Positions 43,240 through 51,084 of a stretch of 64,000 bases of DNA are shown here, one piece after another (position 1 is the stretch's first letter; every line of letters begins with the position of its first letter). This stretch comes from Flammeovirga aprica JL-4 (lineage in GTDB: Bacteria > Bacteroidota > Bacteroidia > Cytophagales > Flammeovirgaceae). The stretch spans positions 1 to 64,000 of the forward strand of contig NZ_JABANE010000047.1 in assembly GCF_012844305.1 (NCBI RefSeq), written 5' to 3'. The position numbers and the translations under genes are program-made. The notes below the pieces were generated by a model, which saw only the letters and a program-made list of their open reading frames with translations, made no database searches and was not told the origin of the DNA.

Positions 43240-44451
43240 ATGAAGTTTTTTAAAATAGATCTTGGTATTGCCATTCTCATTGCCATGATTCTAGGGGTAC
43301 TATTGGGCATTGAATTCGGTCCAGCAGTATCAGTAATTGCTCCTGTCGGAAAAATATTTATCAAGCTATTGTCTATGCTTGTAGTTCCTTTGGTGTTCTT
43401 TTCCATCATTATGGGTGCTCAGGCATTAGGGAAATCAAAGAACGCAGGAAAAATAGGTACACTCACTTTTGTTTATTTTGGTGCAACTTCCTTTATCGCG
43501 GTTTTCTTTGGTATTCTTTTACCTGTATTGTTTGAACCAGGCAAAGGACTTGATCTCTCCATTCTAGCCAATGGAATGATGGATGCCAGCCTTGCAGAAA
43601 AAGGTGAGGTAGCTGGTTTTTGGGACACTGTATTGGGAGCAATTCCTTCCAACCCTTTCAAATCCTTAACCGAAGGAAGCGTATTGCAAATCATATTGTT
43701 CTCATTATTTTTTGGAGTTGGAATCGGTAAACTTTCTGAAGATAAAAGAGAAGTAGTAAGTAAGTTTATTGAGGGTGTGAATGATGTTTTGACATGGATG
43801 ATCATCAAAGTAATGTGGTTGGCTCCGTTTGGTGTGATGAGTTTAATGGCAGATGCTGTCGGTACGTTTGGTTATGATGTATTGTTCAACATTGGCAATC
43901 TGTTTATTTTATATATGGTGGCACTTTTGATTGTTGCATTCCCAGTGTTCGGAGGACTAGTACAATTGTTTGGAAAGGTTTCAGGTTTGAAATTTATAAA
44001 AGAAATGATCACTCCTCAGATTTTTGCTATTTCATCCGCTTCATCATTGGCAACGTTGCCTTTAAATTATGAAGCTTGTGACAACATGAAGGTAAAACGT
44101 TCGGTATCATCATTTGTATTGCCTCTAGGTGCCACAGTTAATATGGCCGGAAATGCAGTTTTCAACCCTATGGTAGCTATTTTCTTTGCACAGATGTATG
44201 GAATGGAACTTGGATTTGGAGATTATATTGCCATTGCTATTACATCCGTATTAGGAGCAGTAGGAACAGCAGGGGTACCAGGACCGACTTTATTGTCAGT
44301 AGCTGTATTGATGGCAGTTGGAATTCCGGTAGAAGCCTTGCCGTTGATTTTTGGTGTGGATAGAATCTTTGATATGTTCAGAACAGCCGTGAATATCACA
44401 GGCGATGCTTCTTGTGCAGTAATCATGGAACGAATAGAAGAAGAGGCTTAA
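43240..44451 (+). CDS. Dicarboxylate/amino acid:cation symporter (DAACS family)
   Basis: This 403-residue GltP/GltPh-type carrier has about eight spans and two re-entrant hairpins. The Ser-rich hairpin SSASSLATLPLNYEACD near residue 265 and the NMAGNAVFNPM motif near 303 hold the Na+ and substrate sites. It imports acidic amino acids or C4-dicarboxylates with sodium or protons. Length is standard. A second DAACS gene, fused to a binding domain, starts 137 bases later after a terminator, so the pair is a local expansion. Confidence 0.93.
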   Translation: MKFFKIDLGIAILIAMILGVLLGIEFGPAVSVIAPVGKIFIKLLSMLVVPLVFFSIIMGAQALGKSKNAGKIGTLTFVYFGATSFIAVFFGILLPVLFEPGKGLDLSILANGMMDASLAEKGEVAGFWDTVLGAIPSNPFKSLTEGSVLQIILFSLFFGVGIGKLSEDKREVVSKFIEGVNDVLTWMIIKVMWLAPFGVMSLMADAVGTFGYDVLFNIGNLFILYMVALLIVAFPVFGGLVQLFGKVSGLKFIKEMITPQIFAISSASSLATLPLNYEACDNMKVKRSVSSFVLPLGATVNMAGNAVFNPMVAIFFAQMYGMELGFGDYIAIAITSVLGAVGTAGVPGPTLLSVAVLMAVGIPVEALPLIFGVDRIFDMFRTAVNITGDASCAVIMERIEEEA

Positions 44452-44502
44452 GTCTAAGCATTAGGTTTTTATATAATAGACGTAAAAGGTTTAAAATAAA
44501 TA

Positions 44503-44545
44503 GAAGGTTGCTCCAATTTTTAGGAATAGGAGCAGCCTTTATTTA
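44503..44545 (+). terminator. Terminator between the two DAACS genes
   Basis: AAGGTTGCTCC pairs with GGAGCAGCCTT (one wobble), followed by TATTTAT. It supports a start for the next gene downstream of 44545. Confidence 0.75.
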
Positions 44546-44588
44546 TATTAGGATGAACAATCCTTTTTTACTTACTACAAAAAACTAT

Positions 44589-46784
44589 ATGTCTAATCCA
44601 TCCAAAACTTCAAAGGAAAAGAAACCAATGACATTATCAACCAAAATTCTAATAGGCCTGTTTTTAGGCATTAGTGTTGGTTTGTTTTTCGGGGAATACT
44701 GTGAACATCTTGGAATTTTTGGTGATGCATTTATTGGGCTGTTGCAGATGACTGTACTGCCTTATATTGTATTCTCATTGATCGTCAATATAGGACGTCT
44801 TTCTTTAGAGGAAGGACGTAAACTAATCATTAATGGTATTCGAACTTTAGCATTATTACTAGCGATTGGTATTGGCGTTGTGTTAATTCTTCCCTTTGCT
44901 TTTCCTGAATGGAAGTCCGCTAATTTTTTCAGTACAAGTTTTATTACCCCTCCACCTGAAATTGATTTCCTGAAATTATATATTCCTTCCAATCCCTTTT
45001 TCTCACTAGCAGAAAGTAAAGTGCCGGCAGTAGTGTTGTTTTCTATTTTAGTCGGCATTGGTGTGATGCAAATCAACGGAAAGGACAAGGATCTTTTACT
45101 AAATAGCTTGGATGCCTTTAATAAAGCATTAAACCAAGTGAACAAACTGGTAGTGAAGCTTACGCCTGCAGGTGTTTTCGCTATTGCGGCAAGTACAGCA
45201 GGAACGATGACATTAGACGAATTAGGGAAAATGCAGGCCTATCTGCTTACCTATATTGTTGCAGTGCTTATTATGGTATTTTGGGTGTTGCCTATGTTGA
45301 TTTCCGCCTGTACTCCTTTCAAATACAAAGATATTTTCAAGTTTACCAAAGCCACGCTGATTACCATTTTTGCCACGGGTAAAATCATTGTAGTGCTTCC
45401 TCAATTGATTGAGGATTTGAAGGAATTATATAAGGAATACGACTTAGGAAATGATGAAAATAATGCTGGTACTGATATTTTGATGCCCTTAGCTTATCCA
45501 TTTCCTAATTTGGGGACATTGGTAATTTTTGTTTTCGTACCCTTCGCTGCTTGGTTTGTAGGTAATAGTATCACTTTTCAAGATTACCCAATGTTTGTGG
45601 GAGCTACCTTGCTGAGTAGTTTTGTGGCACCTGTGACAGGTATTCCGTTTATGCTTGACATTTTAAAAATACCGAAAGATATGTTTCAACTTTTTGTTGT
45701 TTCTACGGTATTTACAGACAGGGTGAGGGTAGTGCTGGGAGCCATGCACTTGATTACGCTTACAATCCTTACATTAGGCACATCTCATGGCTTTTTCAAG
45801 ATCAAGAAACGTAAAATATCGATGCTGATTACCGTTTCTGTAGGTTTGTTTATAGGAACACTTATTCCACTCCGTTACTTCTTAGCTTATTCTCTAAAAG
45901 ATGTATATCAAAATGATAAAGTAATAGCCAATATGCAGTTGGTACATCAATTAGTACCTTTTAAAGTATTGCCTGAAGCATCACCTAATCCAGTTCCATT
46001 AAAAGCAGGAGAAGGTATTTTGGATAGAATAAAGAGAAGAGGAATTATAAGAGTTGGTTTCTATGAAAACGAAATTCCATTCAGTTATTTCAATGCAAAA
46101 GGAGAGTTAGTAGGTTTCGGTATCGATATGGCACACGTTTTAGGCTCTGTGCTTGATGCTGAAATTGAGTTTGTACCTATTACAGTAGGGAATATGCCGG
46201 AAGAGCTGAAAAATGATAATTTTGATATTGTCATGTCAGATATTTTTATGTCAAGTAAATACTCTGCAGAATTAGCTTTCTCAAAACCGTACATTGATGT
46301 GACAATGGCACTTGTAGTGGGAGATCACGCAGATCAATTCAAGACTTTTGAGAAAACAGCGGCATTAGATTCTTTCAATATTGGTTATTTTGAAAGACGT
46401 GATGTTGCAGAGAAGTTTTTAAAATATTTCCCGAACGCCAAAGCAGTACGTTTAGATTCTGTTGATGAATTCTTCGATAATCAACCTGACAGTATTCCGC
46501 TGAGTGGTTTGCTAACAAGTGCAGAAAGAGGAGCCGCTTTGACGCTCTTGCACCCGGAGTTCCAGATTGCAAATCCAATGCCTTACAGTATCACTCTGCC
46601 TCTTGCTTATCCGGTAGGCAATAATGATGAAAACATGGCCAACTTTGTTTCTGATTGGATCGAGGTCAACCGCAAAGATGGAACAATACAGCGTTTTTAT
46701 GATTACTGGATCTTAGGTGAAGATCCTACAAGTACAGACAAACACTGGAGTGTAATCCGGAACGTTTTGCATTGGGTAGACTAG
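44589..46784 (+). CDS. DAACS symporter fused to a periplasmic solute-binding domain
   Basis: This 731-residue protein joins two modules. Residues about 15-430 form a DAACS-like carrier (LQMTVLPYIVFSLIVNIGR near 50; KVPAVVLFSILVGIGVMQ near 145), though the second half is less canonical and lacks an obvious NMAGN motif. After a further membrane span (about 420-440), residues about 475-725 form a family 3 solute-binding domain (RRGIIRVGFYENEIPFSYFN, then GFGIDMAHVLGS) that would sit in the periplasm. The binding domain could deliver substrate to the carrier or act as a sensor. The start is ATG 44589; another at 44553 is possible. Upstream in-frame sequence runs through the terminator and is not part of the gene. 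Confidence 0.85.
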   Translation: MSNPSKTSKEKKPMTLSTKILIGLFLGISVGLFFGEYCEHLGIFGDAFIGLLQMTVLPYIVFSLIVNIGRLSLEEGRKLIINGIRTLALLLAIGIGVVLILPFAFPEWKSANFFSTSFITPPPEIDFLKLYIPSNPFFSLAESKVPAVVLFSILVGIGVMQINGKDKDLLLNSLDAFNKALNQVNKLVVKLTPAGVFAIAASTAGTMTLDELGKMQAYLLTYIVAVLIMVFWVLPMLISACTPFKYKDIFKFTKATLITIFATGKIIVVLPQLIEDLKELYKEYDLGNDENNAGTDILMPLAYPFPNLGTLVIFVFVPFAAWFVGNSITFQDYPMFVGATLLSSFVAPVTGIPFMLDILKIPKDMFQLFVVSTVFTDRVRVVLGAMHLITLTILTLGTSHGFFKIKKRKISMLITVSVGLFIGTLIPLRYFLAYSLKDVYQNDKVIANMQLVHQLVPFKVLPEASPNPVPLKAGEGILDRIKRRGIIRVGFYENEIPFSYFNAKGELVGFGIDMAHVLGSVLDAEIEFVPITVGNMPEELKNDNFDIVMSDIFMSSKYSAELAFSKPYIDVTMALVVGDHADQFKTFEKTAALDSFNIGYFERRDVAEKFLKYFPNAKAVRLDSVDEFFDNQPDSIPLSGLLTSAERGAALTLLHPEFQIANPMPYSITLPLAYPVGNNDENMANFVSDWIEVNRKDGTIQRFYDYWILGEDPTSTDKHWSVIRNVLHWVD

Positions 46785-46793
46785 TTACAAAAG

Positions 46794-46837
46794 AAAAATT
46801 CTAAGGTGGGTGAAAGAACTACACCTTAGAATTTTTT
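46794..46837 (+). terminator. Terminator of the fusion symporter gene
   Basis: A perfect stem of about 14 bp (AAATTCTAAGGTG with CACCTTAGAATTT) is followed by a T run. Confidence 0.9.
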
Positions 46838-46883
46838 GTCTTTAATATAAAATCCTTCTTCAATCTCTATATTCATTTCTCTT

Positions 46884-48344
46884 ATGATAACACATCGCAA
46901 TAGAGTTATTTTAGGCACCTTAATACTTTTATTTTTTTCGTGTGCCACTCAGCAATCACAAAAGAAAACAGATGATCTGACAGCTTTTTCTTCAGAGGAT
47001 TTTAACTGGAGAAATTTAACAGGAAAGGCAGTTTATGTGAGTTCAAGAGGAAGTGTGCCTGCAAGTATAAAAGAGGAAGTGTATACAATTCCTGCCATTC
47101 AACAGTTGGAAGAAGCAAAAGAACTGATGCCAGTCAGTTTGGGAGAACTTACTCAAAAGTTTCTGAATCAGCTATTGGAGCAATATCCTGAACTAACAGA
47201 ACACCAAAAGGAAATGCTGAACGCTGACTCTAAATGCGGTATGCGCGTATTGTCTAAAAAGTCAGACCCAAAATATTACGCATTTGTGCATCAGAAACTC
47301 CAAAAGGCATTTCTTTATTTGAGAAAAACTAAGGAGATTCAGTCAGGGTATGCTTTTGTAGGAAATATTGCGAAGAAAAATGTAGGAGGACAGAAAGGGT
47401 ATATCATTAATATGGCGAATGGGGAATTAGTGGAGATTGATATCTCTTCGGCATGGAAGGGAGTTGGGTTTGAGAATGATTCAGGACAGACGCCATTGGG
47501 TTATTTTTTAGTATATCAAGATTATCATCAAAAAGGATGGCAGTCCAGAACGATTACGACTGATCCTAAGCATATATTTTACCAACTTCACCGTCAGGCT
47601 TATGATGGAGAGGCAATGTACATCTACAGAAAAAATACTAAAATTGAAAAAGCGTATATCTGCAGTAATCAGTTTGGTTTGATTGGACAGAACTTCGGTT
47701 CTGAATATGTAGATCTTGCCGCACCTCAATATTTAAAGAAATCTCCCGAGGAAGTATGCTATATTGACAACAGTAATTCAGGAAAAAGACAGTTATATAT
47801 TCATGGTTCCAACCGTGTGGATCAGTTGGGTTTTGCACTTTCCGGAGGTTGTGTGAGGATTTCTAATATCAACTCATTTATCATTAAAGAAATAGTTGCC
47901 AAACAGGGAACGATGCCCGTTTTTCTTGATGCTGTTCCTTTCCATGCTCCTAAGCCAGTGAAAGTTCCAGGATTTGATGATTCAGATTTAGAGTCGATCT
48001 ATAATTCTCAGTCTATTGTCATCAGAAAGCAAAACTTGCTTGATTCAGCATCCTTGCTTAAAAAACTTTATGCGAATGTATTGCCAGAACTAGCCAATTC
48101 ATTGGCCTATAGAATGTCGAAAGTGGATAAACAACATGCTAATGTGGATATTTATGTGACTGTGCCTTTTCCAGAGTCGGCAATGAAATATTGGCTTACA
48201 CTGCACCAAAGTGATGAATATGAAGATATTCCGCTTCAGCAACATTTTGGTTTTAAAGGGGAATATTTTAAAAATGTCAACAGAATTTCCTCAAATCCGT
48301 TCTTTAAGGCCTATCATTCAAAAGACTGCATTATATGGAAATGA
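46884..48344 (+). CDS. L,D-transpeptidase-domain lipoprotein
   Basis: This 486-residue envelope protein has a lipoprotein signal ending in LFFSCA near residue 20. The central part contains YIHGSNRVD near 313 and SGGCVRISN near 328, the His and catalytic Cys motif of the YkuD-like L,D-transpeptidases that make 3-3 peptidoglycan cross-links or attach proteins to the wall. The flanking regions (about 25-150 and 360-486) are unrecognised. The usual motif is S/T-x-G-C-h-R/N, so SGGCVR fits. Its TGA stop overlaps the ATG of the next gene (ATGA), indicating coupling. The exact reaction is not proven. Confidence 0.82.
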   Translation: MITHRNRVILGTLILLFFSCATQQSQKKTDDLTAFSSEDFNWRNLTGKAVYVSSRGSVPASIKEEVYTIPAIQQLEEAKELMPVSLGELTQKFLNQLLEQYPELTEHQKEMLNADSKCGMRVLSKKSDPKYYAFVHQKLQKAFLYLRKTKEIQSGYAFVGNIAKKNVGGQKGYIINMANGELVEIDISSAWKGVGFENDSGQTPLGYFLVYQDYHQKGWQSRTITTDPKHIFYQLHRQAYDGEAMYIYRKNTKIEKAYICSNQFGLIGQNFGSEYVDLAAPQYLKKSPEEVCYIDNSNSGKRQLYIHGSNRVDQLGFALSGGCVRISNINSFIIKEIVAKQGTMPVFLDAVPFHAPKPVKVPGFDDSDLESIYNSQSIVIRKQNLLDSASLLKKLYANVLPELANSLAYRMSKVDKQHANVDIYVTVPFPESAMKYWLTLHQSDEYEDIPLQQHFGFKGEYFKNVNRISSNPFFKAYHSKDCIIWK

Positions 48345-48841
48345 TTGACTCTTTAACACAAGCAGATCCTGAGATTTTTGCCAGTTGGGAGCATTTGGAA
48401 TGGGTAAAGAAATATATTCCGTTTAGAGGAAACTCAGTAATGGTATCAGAAAGCAACGGCATTGATTATAATGATGTGGTATTAATGCAGGCTTATATTT
48501 ATGCATTAGGAGAGGAGGAGTTGTACAATAGAAGAGTAAAAGCTGGAAAGCTAGTTTCAGTAAAAGGACAGTTTTTTCAAGATAAATTATATGATGAATA
48601 CGGAATGACGGAAGCCTTGAAAAAAATGGACGAGACAGGGCTGTGGGTACTTTTCCAATACTCCCACAGTTCAGAAAACAGGACATTAATGAAGATGGTT
48701 TCAGTGGCTTATCCTAAAGAAGAAATGCTTTATGGAATGAAAATGCTTGCGGAAGCCTATTACAGTAAGTATAAGTGGAAAGCGAATCAGTATATAATAT
48801 CTTCTGAGGTGGATGGTGAAACATTATCACTGGCTGATTAA
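48341..48841 (+). CDS. Hypothetical protein coupled to the L,D-transpeptidase
   Basis: This 166-residue protein is unrecognised. It has no signal peptide or membrane span and is moderately acidic, with a helix-rich pattern. The ATG at 48341 shares the sequence ATGA with the stop of the upstream gene, a classic coupled start; an ATG two codons earlier is also in frame. Tight coupling suggests it works with the L,D-transpeptidase or folds at the same step, but lack of a signal implies the cytoplasm. Function unknown. Confidence 0.65.
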   Translation: MIDSLTQADPEIFASWEHLEWVKKYIPFRGNSVMVSESNGIDYNDVVLMQAYIYALGEEELYNRRVKAGKLVSVKGQFFQDKLYDEYGMTEALKKMDETGLWVLFQYSHSSENRTLMKMVSVAYPKEEMLYGMKMLAEAYYSKYKWKANQYIISSEVDGETLSLAD

Positions 48842-48861
48842 AAGAAGCTCCAAACATACTC

Positions 48862-48901
48862 TTAAATAAAATAGCCCTTTCTACATCATAGAAAGGGCTA
48901 A
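48862..48901 (-). terminator. Hairpin between convergent genes
   Basis: TAGCCCTTTCTA and TAGAAAGGGCTA form a perfect 12-bp stem over a 5-base loop. TTTTATTT follows on the minus strand only, so it is best read as the terminator of the 75-codon minus-strand gene, possibly also stopping plus-strand transcripts. Confidence 0.75.
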
Positions 48902-48986
48902 TCGCATCAGAGTAAATAGTCTTTGGATTATAAAGCATCCTGTAAAATAAATTTGAAATTCACTTTCTCAGGAAGTTATAATTTCT

Positions 48987-49214
48987 TTAAGCGATGATTC
49001 CGTCCAATTCAATATAGAAATCAATCACATCTTCAAGGTGTAATAGTTTTTCATGATACTTTTCATCTTCAGTAAGATCAGTTGAGGAAGACTCGAAAAA
49101 TGTTTCTTCTGACTCATCATTGTAATAGAGTGTGATTTGAAAGCTCATATCTTTCGATTCTGCACGCTCCAAACCACCTTCCCAAAGGTACTGTTGTTGA
49201 TTTACTAAACTCAT
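48987..49214 (-). CDS. Small hypothetical acidic protein
   Basis: This 75-residue acidic protein is unrecognised. It has no signal peptide. Support comes from an intact ATG-to-stop frame, codon use like that of neighbours, an AT-rich upstream region and a good terminator 86 bases past its stop. It could be a small regulatory or accessory protein. Confidence 0.5.
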   Translation of the reverse strand: MSLVNQQQYLWEGGLERAESKDMSFQITLYYNDESEETFFESSSTDLTEDEKYHEKLLHLEDVIDFYIELDGIIA

Positions 49215-49358
49215 AGTTTCAATTTAATTGGGTTTCAACACTATGAATATACTACTTAACTTTAAGAGAAAAGCACCTTTTTTTGATAGTTCATTTAATG
49301 GTAAAATAGCCTTAATGAACCCCTCTGATAGGATGAACTGAGCGTTAAAGATTACTTA

Positions 49359-49400
49359 ATAAAAAAGCTTTCCATACCATTGAAGTATATAGAAAGCTTT
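49359..49400 (-). terminator. Terminator of the beta-barrel gene
   Basis: AAAGCTTTC and GAAAGCTTT form a perfect 9-bp stem, followed on the minus strand by TTTTATT. It lies 27 bases past the stop codon at 49427. Confidence 0.8.
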
Positions 49401-49426
49401 AGAATAAGATTTATTGAGTCAGTGAT

Positions 49427-50347
49427 TTAGAATTTCCAACCACCGTAAAAACCAATTACTAATGTTCTTGTAAGACCATCGGGACGAGCAGTTCTTGCCA
49501 TTACAGGAAAACCAAGGTCAGCACCTAAAGTATATTCTCCCCAACTTTTCGAAAGACCTCCAGTTAAGTTTAAGGTAAGACCGCTTGATCCATCAATCTC
49601 TTTGCGTATATTATCTTCAGGATCTACATAAGTATCATTTCCCATATGAACAATTCCGAGTAAACCGGCTTTCCAGTTGATTTTTTCTGGGTTCTCTTTT
49701 GAGTACTCAGCTCTGATGGCTAAATCGGCTTGTCTTTCAAATTGATTCGTTGTCCATGATTCGTTATCAGGATCAGCTCCTGTTTCCACAAAAGTATTCT
49801 CATTTTGAGTTAATGGCTGTTGGTATCCTGCTGAGAATAAAAATTGATTGTATCTTACCGCAACTCCCCCTAAAATATCGTATGTACCCAAACTTGGTTG
49901 ATAAGCCATAGGAAGTGGATTGCCATTATGCATTGCATTACCGTCTTGGAAAGGAATTTTAGTACCACCAAAAATAGTCGTCGTCACTTGGTCTCCTTTG
50001 TAAACAGGAACTGATAGTGATAAAGTCAAATCGCCTAAACCACTGGCATTACCAAGATCACCCGTAGAAATGATATAAGGCAATTGGAATTGGAAATAAA
50101 CGGCATCTTTAATATTATAATCTCCTTCTAATTGTAAACCAATCACATGGACCTGTTTCTCCCCTAGACCATAAGAAGGTCTGAAGCGGAGCTCGCCATG
50201 AGTAGGAGTATCATTAAAGAATTCACTGCTTTTCATAGGACCAATACTACATAATCCGGCATCGGCACAGCCTTGTGCATTGGATTGCACTGTGAAGAGA
50301 GCACAAAAAGCAAGAGCTAGAAGTGTTTTCGAAAAAATGTATTTCAT
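49427..50347 (-). CDS. Outer-membrane beta-barrel protein
   Basis: This 306-residue protein has a signal peptide (cleavage near SNAQ, residue 25), alternating amphipathic strands throughout and a terminal Phe (GGWKF), as in outer-membrane barrels. The first mature residues hold two close cysteines (GCADAGLCS), which could form a disulfide or bind a metal. Strong Gly/Asn-rich loops alternate with strands. The family resembles transporter or phenol-degradation (MetA)-type barrels of Bacteroidota, but I cannot name it firmly. A small secreted-protein gene lies 86 bases upstream on the same strand. Confidence 0.7.
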   Translation of the reverse strand: MKYIFSKTLLALAFCALFTVQSNAQGCADAGLCSIGPMKSSEFFNDTPTHGELRFRPSYGLGEKQVHVIGLQLEGDYNIKDAVYFQFQLPYIISTGDLGNASGLGDLTLSLSVPVYKGDQVTTTIFGGTKIPFQDGNAMHNGNPLPMAYQPSLGTYDILGGVAVRYNQFLFSAGYQQPLTQNENTFVETGADPDNESWTTNQFERQADLAIRAEYSKENPEKINWKAGLLGIVHMGNDTYVDPEDNIRKEIDGSSGLTLNLTGGLSKSWGEYTLGADLGFPVMARTARPDGLTRTLVIGFYGGWKF

Positions 50348-50433
50348 AATAATGAGAGTTATGTAAAAAGTGATGCATCGTACAACACTTTAGTTAGATT
50401 GATAATGTTTGTTTAACTGAATGTTGTTGTAAT

Positions 50434-50877
50434 TTACAATTTACTTTTATTAACTACCATTTTTTTAAAGTAAAATGTTGCTTCTTCATTATTATTTTCG
50501 TGGAAATACAGGTCTGTAAGGTTGTTTTTAGACTCTATTGTGATGGAAATTTCATTTGGCTTTTTGATTTGAGTGTAGAGTTTGTAAAAGCCACTCTTGT
50601 CTTCATAGATGTTGGGTCTCACTTCAAAAACCTCTTCGAACAGGAAGTTTTTTTGAATGCATTCAAAAGCGATAAGTTTATTTTTTTCAAAGAAGAAGTG
50701 CCATTCCTCTAGTGGATGAGTCAATGTGATCACATTTCTTTCCTCAGCGTCATACTTGTCTAATAGCCCTTCATCTTCAATAAGGTAAATTGTTTTGTAG
50801 GAAGTATCGACTTGCTGAGATTGGGCAAATAAGTTATTTGAGAATAACATAAATAGCAAAATAATGAAGTAGGGCAT
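50434..50877 (-). CDS. Hypothetical secreted protein
   Basis: This 147-residue protein has a clear signal peptide (cleavage near NLFAQS, residue 19) and a mature region of alternating strands rich in Glu, Asn and Phe. No domain is recognised. It lies 86 bases upstream of the beta-barrel gene on the same strand, so they may be coexpressed. Function unknown. Confidence 0.6.
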   Translation of the reverse strand: MPYFIILLFMLFSNNLFAQSQQVDTSYKTIYLIEDEGLLDKYDAEERNVITLTHPLEEWHFFFEKNKLIAFECIQKNFLFEEVFEVRPNIYEDKSGFYKLYTQIKKPNEISITIESKNNLTDLYFHENNNEEATFYFKKMVVNKSKL

Positions 50878-51032
50878 TTATAGAATGTGATATGTTATAT
50901 TAGAATGTGTTATGTAAAAATAATAACTTAAAATTTCTTAAAAAATTTATTTATGAACTTTAATGCAACTTTTAGCTCAGTTGTCTTTCAGGTAATTTGC
51001 ATTGTTGGTTTTAGTTGAAATTTGTCAGTCGT

Positions 51033-51063
51033 AAAAAAAGGAAGCTCATTTTGAACTTCCTTC
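51033..51063 (-). terminator. Terminator of the SpoIIE sensor gene
   Basis: AAGGAAG pairs with CTTCCTT around a loop of about 11 bases, followed by TTTTTAC on the minus strand. It lies 22 bases past the stop. Confidence 0.75.
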
Positions 51064-51084
51064 TTAATGATTTTATATTCTGAT

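Noticed and set aside
44412-44588. N-terminal extension of the fusion symporter
   Set aside because: The in-frame region overlaps the end of the first DAACS gene and runs through an intrinsic terminator, so it is not translated as part of the protein.
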